From Lytechinus pictus (taxonomy: Eukaryota > Echinodermata > Echinoidea > Temnopleuroida > Toxopneustidae): a stretch of DNA of 64,000 bases. Of the stretch, positions 54,761 through 64,000 are shown in pieces. The translations under genes were made by a program, and so were the position numbers. Position 1 is the first letter of the stretch, and every line of letters starts with the position of its first letter. The notes beneath the pieces are model-generated. The model made no database searches. It saw only the letters and a program-made list of their open reading frames with translations, and had not been told where the DNA came from. The DNA is taken from the NCBI RefSeq assembly GCF_037042905.1, contig NC_087257.1, positions 12,126,001 to 12,190,000 on the forward strand. Direction: 5' to 3'.

Positions 54761-54984
54761 GATGAAAAAGCTTCTTTCCCTTTTAGGGGGGGGGGTTCTT
54801 CTTTGTATTTGGCAACCAGTCAATTTGACTATTTTCGCCATCATAAATATTGTATTATTCACGTTGTTTTCTTTGAAAAAAAATTTTTATATAAAGTAAA
54901 ATTCAAATATTTCTTTCTCTTATTCTTTTTTTCCTTTTCTCTTCTTTTTCTTTTCTATTTATTTTTTTATTATTATTTATTTTA

Positions 54985-57150
54985 ATTTTTAGGGTATCTA
55001 CGAGGATTTAAAGTCGAGTAGGTGTGTCTCAAAAATTAAAACCAGGGCTTTTACTCAAAATATGTTAGACATATAGGCCTACTTAGTATGCAAGTAAACC
55101 TAGGATGAAGATGACAGAGAAAAGAAATGAGGAAAATCACAGCTCCAATCCTACACCCGTACTGGAGTATGGGGATACGTCTGTCCCGTTTATGTGAACA
55201 TCAACGTCAGTTCTCGATCTTTCCCGGAGACAAGACGCCTTTAAATCCTACCTACTTTAGGCCTACTTACTACTTAGTCTCCCTTTATACGTTATTTTGG
55301 CAGGAATATTTGCATTGTGACCACTTTTACGTGTTCTATGGATCATTACTTTAAGTAAGCATTTGGCCTCTTTTTTTTCAATTTTTAACACACACCTCAA
55401 CTAATGATACATTTTAAACGTTTAATACTTCATTTTTTTTTTTAAAGAAAAGATCATATGAATATAATGTATTTTGTTTCCATCGATACTACAAATTTAC
55501 ATCTGTAAGTTCATTGTTTTTATTTACCATGGACTTGTATTTTTGAATTCCCGATTTGTATGTTGCAAATTGATGAGAGAAAAATCCAACCAATTCAAGT
55601 TTAGAGGCATTTTATCCGATAAAGAATGACTAATGTCAAATCAGAAAATATTTTTTCTTTAAAAGCTTTTTTTTCAACATGCCGTGTTTTAAAGAACTAC
55701 TTTATGCTGAAATTTGTCTGAATATGTGATTTTAAACAGCAAAAGTAAACAAAACGCTGGAAATTTCATGAAAACTGGACAAGGGACAACAAAGTTTGCA
55801 TTATTTTGTTGAAAGAGCTACACGCATGTCTTGGTGAATATGCAATGAGCAGGCCTATGATATAATTCTCCCAGTTAATCTTTTGTATTCTATTATATGG
55901 AATTGTATATGTTGATTGATTGATTGATTGACAACGAATTTATTCATTCCAAAATTTCAACAAAGTTACAAAGTAAAGCAAAATATAATATAACATTTTG
56001 AAATGAAATAGGAACCTTCTGGAAAGCAAAGCTTGTTATTGAAGGTTTCCTTCAATAAATAAGACTTAATGCAAAAACAATATATATATATAATATACTA
56101 ATCATATCGTATGTTATTTTATTTACTTCCGAAAATGTATAAAGATAAGATAAGAGTGATTGATGATTTACTGTGAAAGATAATTACTGCTGAAACTTAG
56201 TTCGTTACAAGGGAGACAAGTTTTGCCCATGCACATGTATGAAAAACAAATCATTATGCTTAAATGGCTTGTAATAGAAAAACAAAAAGGAAAGTGGTGA
56301 CATGAATCCACTGATTGTATATTCATAAGGACATGCGTAATATATCTGTAAAAACATATATTTCTAGAATTAAAAACTTATTTATTCAGATGTTAATGAA
56401 ATTTTCATATTTCTGATTGTTTAATTTTACTATATTTATTTCTATGTCATAATTTTAGCCTGGGGTACCACTTTTTTCGTCCCAAAAGTACCCTTTACGA
56501 AAAAAAAGGCTTCTGCTACTAGCTTAAAAGTCTTTTAAGTTCATTTGATTAATCTATCACCTTCCCAACAAAAACTATTTGAAATATATATATAATATGA
56601 ACATGTACCTATTTTTTAGTACGATTGTTTTTTATGCCATATTTCTTTCTGTCTGTGTAAAAAACAAACCAGCATTTACTTTAATTTTGGACCTTTGGCT
56701 GAGGACGGGTTCCTAAATTATAATTTGTAAAATGTTTCAACTCGCAATGAACTGTTGTAGTGAGTGCATGAACCATATTATAAGCCCAAGGTTGAATGAT
56801 TTTAATTCATGAACCGGATTCCCATAATCAGCCAGTCACCTGGCTCCGACATCTCAACAAAAATGCAAGCCTTTATAAATGATAAATAGCAAACAAACAA
56901 AAACACAGCATGAATCATATTTTGCGACCAAGAGGGACTACAAATCTTGGTGGTTATTATTTTTTTTTGCAACAAATTCATGATATCAAGATATCAATAT
57001 AGCCCATCAATAATTTGTCGATTTCCGATATGTACTGGAAGTATACCAGATACTGCGCACATTCTTGTCTTTAAAAAGGACTTCCTGCCAATAAGAACGG
57101 TGTCCATCAAAACATAATATTTGAAACGAAAAATGCATACTCTTTTAAAG
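54985..57150. other. Intergenic, mostly unrecognised; retroposon 3' end at about 55910-56110
   Basis: A TTGATTGATTGATTGATTGA repeat at about 55912 followed by ACAACGAATTTATTCATTCC looks like a LINE/SINE 3' terminus. A weak P1-like segment lies near 55705-55850. Otherwise nothing supported. Confidence 0.4.
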
Positions 57151-57155
57151 TTGCT

Positions 57156-57760
57156 TTAAAGGACAAGTCCACCCCAACAAAAAATTGATTTGAATAAAAA
57201 CATAAAAATACAACAAGCATAACACTGAAAATTTTATCGAAATCGGATGTAAAATAAGAAAGTTATGGCATTTTAAAATTTCTCTTAATTTCACAAAACA
57301 GTTATATGCATATCCTGGTTGGTATGCAAATGAGGAGACTGATGACGTCATCCACTCACTATTATTTTGTATTTTATTATATGAAATATTCTAATTCTCT
57401 CCTCATTGCCAAGTGAAACAGTGATTCATTCCTCTCTGATCATGTGGAATTAGCATTGTTTAATACTATATGATTCAGTCAAGTCGGTCCCTATGGTCAA
57501 ATCTGTAAAAAAAATGAAATGTTGTATAATTCAAACAATAAAAAACAAAAGAAATAGTGAGTGAAGGATATCATCGACTAACTCATTTGCATGTCACTGA
57601 GTTGTGCATATCACTGTTTTGTGAAAAATAAGAGAAACTTTAAAATGCCATAACTTTCTTATTTTACATCTGATTTCGATGACATTTTCAGTGTTATGCT
57701 AGTTTAATTTTTCTCTATTTATTCAAATCAACATTTTGCTGGGGTGGACTTGACCTTTAA
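57156..57760. mobile_element. Palindromic element, family P1 (complete copy)
   Basis: TTAAAGGACAAGTCCACCCC at the left, GGGGTGGACTTGACCTTTAA at the right. Long inner arms mirror each other (AAGAAAGTTATGGCATTTTA; TAAAATGCCATAACTTTCTT) around an AT-rich centre. 605 bp, non-coding. Confidence 0.9.
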
Positions 57761-57829
57761 CAATATTTCGTTTTTATTACTTTTCAATCTTTCTTCATGA
57801 TCACGAGCGATTCCATAATGTAGATTCAG

Positions 57830-58270
57830 GTCGAATCACGAACGCCCTCTCTTGTTGTGTCACGTTTAATGTTATCATTTCACGCGCGACTAGACAAGCC
57901 GGGTCCCTCGATCAATTATCCTTTTAGTCCCTTTAAATCATTCATATTCCTATTTGTGTAGGATTTAGACGTACAATAGACCACTGCGAGATCGATCTGA
58001 CGTTTCTGTTCGAACGTGAAAGGACCCTGTGGACTTTATCGGACTTATATCAAGATTGCTCGCCTGTGCCTTGCTTCCAACAAGTTCGGGTAATTTTTCT
58101 TCTGCTATTTTATTTATTGTGGTGCGGGGGCCGGTGGTGCAGGGTGACAGCGAGTTTCCCACGGCCCCTGGCCGCCTGGCCTGGCTCGGGTTGCCTAACC
58201 GTGTGTGTCATCCGCAATACATGTTGCATGCTCCGCCGGCATGTGTGCTTGTGAATTCCGTTTGATTTAC
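57830..58270 (+). other. CpG-containing segment, possible 5' exon of a gene to the right
   Basis: Higher CpG and GC than its surroundings (58115-58250 in particular), with a potential donor at TTCGG|GTAATT (58089). No coding frame is recognised. It could be a non-coding first exon and promoter of a gene whose coding part is beyond the window. Confidence 0.25.
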
Positions 58271-59329
58271 AAACGTGATGTCATATCGTTTTTCACGATG
58301 GAGTGCGTGTATGTTGCATGTATTGCAAATTTATGTCGACTGTTTCATGTGTTTAGTAGAAAAAATACTAAAAGTCTAGACTTCCTGAAATGGGCAATGC
58401 CAATGCAATGGTCAGTAACTTGTCTTAACAAAGTTTAACATTAATTCACTCAACTTCTGAAGTGGGCGGTGGCATGTCCGCAATGTCTTTGACAGGTGAA
58501 TCACAATTGACACAATAATGTAGCTTGAGGTCAAACATATGAAACATGTATAGACCTATATAAATGTATACAGTATACATACATATGATTCTAGCCCTAC
58601 ATTTTTGTTCAGTTAATTTTGACATTTATACAAATAGAAATCTAGATAGGGTCTTTATCTAGGACTAGGTACATGTAGTTCACAAGACTTATTATTACCA
58701 GAATTTCAATTGTAATATTTTAGGGCAAGGCATTAAAAAAAATATATAGCATGTGTTATGTACAATTACAGTACAAATGGTTGAAAATTTAGAACTAAAA
58801 ATATTGTCAGCCAATGAGAGGGTCATTTAAATAACCAATCAATAGAATTAGAATAGGGCCTGAGGCTGAGTCCAAGCCCAAGGAAATAATTTGGGTGGCC
58901 TTGGATTTTATTAATTTTATTGTATACATGTAATTTCAAAGAGTGATAATACATATCATTGACATTCATGATAACCACTGGGTTGCTGACTTGCAGTATG
59001 TAATTTGACAAGTTGAAGTTGTATATTGAGTCAATTCTTTTCCTATGTGATCTACAATGTAGGCCTACAATCTACATGTACATGTACCTGTTGACTGTTC
59101 TTGTATTTGCCATATATTTGAACATGATAGGAAATAATTTTTTTTTTTGGAGGCTACCTTTTTTTTTTTACATTTGGGCCATTGGTGGCTTTTTATTTAT
59201 TTTCTATGGCTACTTTTTAGGGGTAACAAGCAATTAGCCTATGCAGTAAAAGCAAATGTATTTATTCTGCAATAGTTTGATTAAAACATCGATTTCCTGA
59301 ATGATCTTGAATATTATTTGTGACAGATC

Positions 59330-59360
59330 TTGGGGCGACTACAAAGAATGGTCGCCCCAA
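59330..59360. repeat. Perfect 10-bp stem-loop
   Basis: TTGGGGCGAC and GTCGCCCCAA around an 11-base loop. Confidence 0.7.
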
Positions 59361-61473
59361 AGAAAAAATTTTGGGGAATTTTAGGGCCGATTTGAGCTGT
59401 CATGACTCAGGGCGAAATCGCTTGTCGCCCTTAAGTATTTCCTACGCTGGTTTTGAAGGACAAATGTATGATGTTGAATAGAAAAAAAAAAATCTTGAAT
59501 TTGAATGTGAACCCTAATCAACTTTGCCATAATGAAGAATAGGCCGACATTATACAAGCCTAGGAGTAGGACCTTATTATACAAAACTTTTACCCTGGTA
59601 TGACAGTCAAGTTTAATCTACAAGATTCCATATCTCAAATGTTGGACCAATGGGTGCAAGTGAGTGTTCTTTGTTGCCACTGCTCCAAAAAGATGGAAGG
59701 ATCTACCCACCTCCCTTAAGAAGCCAGTTTCACTTAATGTATTTAATGAAAATCTCCATCTTTTCCTGTTTGCAAGCTTTGGTCTTCTCTAGGCTTTCAT
59801 TTTCATTCACATCTTTGTTTGATCGACATACGTACATGTATGTTTGGTTTCATTGTTATTAATTATTTGGTCTTCGTAGTAAGTGTGCTTTAAATAAATC
59901 AAGAAAGGCATTACCGGTATAGAATTATTGTTGTTGATAAAATTATTATTGAACATTATTACCGGTATTATTGTTATTATTATTTTACTAACTACTGTAC
60001 CTGTATGGTCCATATGCTACCTTACATGTACATGTATATATCGATGCCAGTGAGAAAATAAAGACCTATACCTCTGACGCTTAATGTAGCACAAATATTT
60101 TAGCTGCATGCATACATGTACATGTATGCTTTAATAGGCCACAAAACAGAGTGATTTACATACTGTATAAAGCAGATGAATATTCTGAAACCCTTTTTCC
60201 AATTTGGCTTGCAGATAGAAGCTGAAAGTCTAGAAATTGCCCGAAAATGTGATCAAATATATTCACTTGACTCAGAAATTTTACAGTGAAGCTGGACAGA
60301 AATGCTGGTACTTGTATGTAGTATAATTATAATTTTATGCAAGGTTACATTGTGGTGGTCTTTGAAAATAATTGTTCAGCCAATTCTCTTTTCATCTCAT
60401 TACCGGTACACAAATTTCATTTCGATAATTGACAGATGAAATTCACTTTCTTTTGTCATTGAAAGAGTTGATTGCATGATAGTGAAATGTCATTGATGAT
60501 TACTGTACAATGTACATAAAAAAAAAACCATCTGAAATAATTGTTAGTTTGGAAATGCAGTATGGTATTATTTGTTTTAACACAATTTATACAAGTTAGG
60601 AACTGCACTTACATGTACACCCTGATAAAAACTTAGGGAATAAAATGAAGGCTTCCAACATTGCATTGCCATTTTGTTTAGTTCCTGCTCAGCATTCAAG
60701 TCATTTGTGCATGTACTCTACATGTACATAAATGGATTGAAAATATGCCCATTAAATGTTACCGTATTCTTAATTGTTAGCTCGGAAGTAGCACTTGACA
60801 ATTAATGTACATGTATATCATTTGATCAATGTCATTCATTATATGGGGGAGCATGCAGAACAAAATCCAAGAGCATGTGGATTCTTTCCCTTTAAAGTTT
60901 GAGCCACGCCCCCTTTTCTGTGCAAATGCAATCACCCTGTGCTGTTCTATTCATTGCAGCTAAATGGTTGTGAGGTTCTACACATGTTATTTCGATACTA
61001 TAGTACACTGTACATTGTCGCTCTGTACTGAAAAGCTACATTTGGTTCTTGCATTACCAGGAATTACAAAGAAACATAAACAAAAACAGTTTGAATGGGC
61101 GCAACAAATGGTCAGTTCAACATGCCGATGCAATATTAAGCACTTGGTCCGTTGGTTTATGATCCCAACAGATTAATGAAGTCAGATAGATGTTTAAAGA
61201 TTGCGATCTGGAATGTTGCATGTCTATCATGGACCTGCAACAAATGTTTACATGTACATGTAGGCCAAGAAGGTACATGTACTATTCAACACTAAACTGT
61301 CAAACAATATAAGATTTTTGCCCAGTATTATGCTAACATTTTTGGTTATAATATATTTAGTTGTACAGTGTATTTTATTTTTCCTTCTTCAAAAGCTTTA
61401 TTAGTTTTGACCAATAAAAAAACCCTTCTTCCCTCTATTGACTTGTTAAACAAGGAGCAGTGGAACAGTTTTC

Positions 61474-61690
61474 CATGACATTTGCTCCAGCGACAATTTG
61501 GCCCGCTCTAAATTTCACACACTAATCGATGACAAACTTCAACCCTTGGTTTAACACTATACGAATACCCTACCCTAAACCTACATGTACATGTAACCCT
61601 AAGCCTACATAAAAAACCCTATTGCAACCCTAGCCTTAACCCTACATCTTAGTCAAAGGCCCGGAGCAATTGTCGCAAGATCAAATGTCG
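61474..61690. mobile_element. Palindromic element with degenerate CCCTAA interior
   Basis: CATGACATTTGCTCCAGCGA at the left, GGAGCAATTGTCGC...CAAATGTCGTG at the right. The interior is an imperfect series of CCCTAAAC/ACCCTAAG/CCCTAGCC words. One arm of a relative is at 23835-23890. Confidence 0.65.
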
Positions 61691-61763
61691 TGTTACCCAG
61701 TTTTGAAGGAGGGAGGGAATGTGCTTATCATGCAAAAAAAACCCACACAATCAGATAGTCATT

Positions 61764-62200
61764 TGTACCCGGGGGGGGGGGGGGGGGGCAGTCAAATGTA
61801 TTGCTGTACACACGCGTGGCCAAATTATTTCCAAACACCCCCTAAACAAGTTTTTCTCTGTATGCAAAGTTTTTCGCAGGCTTTATTTACACATTTTGGC
61901 CCCTAAACAAGTTTAGATTATGACCCCGGGGAAAATACCCTAAACATGTTTGGCTAGTCTTAAAATAAAGCTTTGGAAGAAAAACATACATGTACCCTAA
62001 ATATGTTTGACCCTGCGATTGACCATTGACTAGTCTTTCAAAACTACCCCTTTAAAAAAAAATTGTGTTTTTGATACCCTTAACGAGTGCACGCGCGGCC
62101 CGTGTCCAAAACTGAAAAAAAAACCACCCCTTTAAACACATTTTTTTGGTCACATGTGTTTACAGCAATATATTGGACTGCCCCCCCCCCGGGATTTGTA
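61764..62200. mobile_element. Palindromic element with poly-G/poly-C ends
   Basis: GTACCCGGGG...GGCAGTC with ATGTATTGCTGTA at the left, TACAGCAATATATTGGACTG with CCCCGGGATTTGTAC at the right. Inside, CCCTAAACAAGTTT and CCCTAAACATGTTTG recur. No coding capacity. Confidence 0.7.
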
Positions 62201-62435
62201 CATGTTTGAAGGGGGAGGGGTGAAGCTGAAACCCCCCTCTCCCAATTCCGCGGCCCCTGAAATCTGTTGCTGGGTTTTGTCACCAGGATTTGCAGTGGGG
62301 TTCATAAATGTACGGTACATGTATGAGCCTATAAATGCACAGTACAGTATATGCTGGCAGTTTAGTCTCAAGTGGAGACACCTTATGCACAGCGACTGAC
62401 ATACATCCTACATGTACACTGTATTAGAGTTATTA

Positions 62436-62882
62436 GACACCGTTCTCACTACCTTCCTAAAACTTGTTTACTGGAAACTAGTTTAGCGGAAACAAGTTTA
62501 ATGAGTAGTGAGAACGGTCGAAGCGGTCTTGGAAGGGATCTTCCCTAACCAGTTTGGAAAATCACCTTGCGATGTAGTTTTCAAGACCGCTTCGCCTCGA
62601 TAAACTGGTTTTAGCGCAAGTGAGGACGCAACCGTTCTTCGGGAAGCGATCTTTGCACGTTTTGAGCGCGCTAGTCCAAACGACAGGTGTAGAATGCCTA
62701 TGTTGCGGTTTTGAATTTTGCGCAAAACGTGTCACCCCACTGAGAGCGTTTCCATAGCAACAAGTTTGCTTTACGTGATGTGATTTCGAAAATCACTTTC
62801 GTGTGATCAAATTGGAACGCTAGCAAAGCCATCTTCCGGTTTCCAGTAAACTAGTTTTAGAAAGCGTAATGAGAATGGGGTC
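62436..62882. mobile_element. Harbinger-like MITE (447 bp, TTA duplication)
   Basis: Inverted ends GACACCGTTCTCACTAC and GTAATGAGAATGGGGTC (a few mismatches), continuing through CTAAAAC/GTTTTAG and GTTTACTGGAAAC/GTTTCCAGTAAAC, and flanked by TTA on both sides (62433-62435, 62883-62885). Confidence 0.82.
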
Positions 62883-62889
62883 TTAGTCT

Positions 62890-64000
62890 GTGTCTGCAAT
62901 TTATAGCAAGACTGGCCCATAATTGACCTTTTCATGACAGCCATGTAGGCCTACATACATACATACTGTACTTGAGGCACTTCCACAATAATCTCCTACC
63001 TCCTTCCAACTGTGCAATGTAAACATACATTTATATACTTTACCCAGTCATGTCGGCTAACAAGTATTAAAAAAAAAGTGTTTCTAATCAATTCTCAAAC
63101 AAAAAAATATGAAATGCCCGAGGCTTTATGATTGTGTCCTCGTAATGTGAACCAAGGTTTGATACTTTGATTCTTAAACATGTCACAACTAGAGTGGGAT
63201 TGCCATTGTCGTTTCTTTTAAGTTCTTACTAGATATCAAATCTGCAAAAACTTTAATATTTTACATTTTATAATATTACAAAATTTGTCCAATCTGCCAA
63301 AACTCAAAATATTTTATATTTTTAAACTACAAAATAAAATTCATGTACGTACATGTAGTGAGTGTGTGATATCATTGACTCTTTCATTCACACACTGTCC
63401 ATGTCTGTTTTGTAAAAATAAGTGAAAGTTTGAAATGTTTTTTTTTTTTCATGTACCCCTGTGCATGGGATTATATAAACAGTTGTCTACACCATTTAAT
63501 GAGGAAATGATGCAGTAAACATAATACATGTAGATATAAAGTGTAAACAAAATTTAAAAATTTTTGGCTTCCCATTATTTTATCATTACATGTATGTAGC
63601 TCATGGTCTAAGTTAGCCTAGCTGGAAATTAGACAACAATTGGTCAATGGGCTAATATATAGACCTAATGGTTTGCGAACTAGGATTCTATTGACCAAAT
63701 TGCAAATTACCCCTTCATGTACCACCCAGACTCTCAAAAGATCCAAGACAAAAATGGTACCTGTAGCTGGGCTAAATATCAATTAGACCAAATCAAATAA
63801 TTTACAAACTACATGTAGGATTCTTAGACCAAGTGGCATATAGGCTGACTATTATCATAGAATCCATGACCCTATTCTAGACAGAACTGGTATAGATGGG
63901 CTAGATATCAATAGACCAAGTGCTTTATGGACTAGGATTCTTTAAAGTTGCAAGCTACCCCTACACACCAGGTGAGCGTTTCATCAACATTTTTGTCTGA
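62890..64000. other. Right-end DNA with scattered repeats
   Basis: From about 63600, short words such as GGTCTAAGTTAG, GACCTAATGG, ACTAGGATTCT and GACCAAG recur at irregular spacing, loosely like the 16-bp unit array at 28443. The last 30 bases start a family M2 MITE. No exon recognised. Confidence 0.45.

Larger units (their letters stand above)
58660..63830. repeat. Zone enriched in TACATGTA / ACATGTACATGTA
   Basis: The palindromic word ACATGTA or longer forms occur more than twenty times (for example near 59071, 60025, 60116, 60807, 61250, 61584, 62310, 63350 and 63810). It is scattered singly, not in tandem, and much rarer in the first 58 kb. No coding exon recognised in this stretch. Confidence 0.75.

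Overview
The window reads as nuclear DNA of a marine invertebrate deuterostome. The genes are split by introns with GT-AG boundaries, the DNA is AT-rich, and it is packed with short palindromic transposons, tRNA-derived SINEs and GAT microsatellites. The frequent TAGGCCTA word, the repeat types and the gene content suggest an echinoderm, probably a sea urchin or a relative. That assignment is inference; no species can be read from the sequence.

Three protein-coding genes are supported, all on the + strand. (1) Positions 448-11588 hold the last eleven exons of an integrin alpha chain (calf region, transmembrane helix, GFFKR tail); the 5' part lies outside the window. (2) Positions 19342-25242 hold a complete six-exon cytosolic sulfotransferase (SULT-A, 308 aa). 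(3) Positions 39645-49625 hold a second six-exon sulfotransferase (SULT-B, 317 aa) with the same intron phases; five of its exons match SULT-A in length. The pair is an old tandem duplication. SULT-B also has a second copy of its last exon and 3' region at about 52.3-53.5 kb, separated from the first by a decayed L1-type LINE fragment. Both enzymes should transfer sulfate from PAPS to a small hydroxylated or amine substrate in the cytosol; the substrate cannot be read from the sequence.

Between the two SULT genes, 31.2-37.5 kb is a non-LTR retrotransposon with a reverse transcriptase and a restriction-like (PD-D/E) endonuclease, flanked on both sides by TAA repeats, as expected of the R4/Dong group. 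Its N-terminal region carries three near-identical copies of a putative DNA-binding module separated by Asp/Asn-rich minisatellite. One frameshift separates the reverse transcriptase from the endonuclease. This is the most interesting object in the window.

The rest is intron and intergenic DNA: at least ten families of palindromic or terminal-inverted-repeat elements (mariner-like, hAT-like with 8-bp target duplications, Harbinger-like with TTA duplications, several unassigned), nested insertions, GAT arrays shared by the SULT paralogs, a palindromic array of 16-bp units at 28.4-28.8 kb, and a zone at 58.7-63.8 kb very rich in the word TACATGTA. From 53.6 kb to the right end no protein-coding exon was recognised; 57.8-58.3 kb could be the 5' end of another gene, at low confidence.
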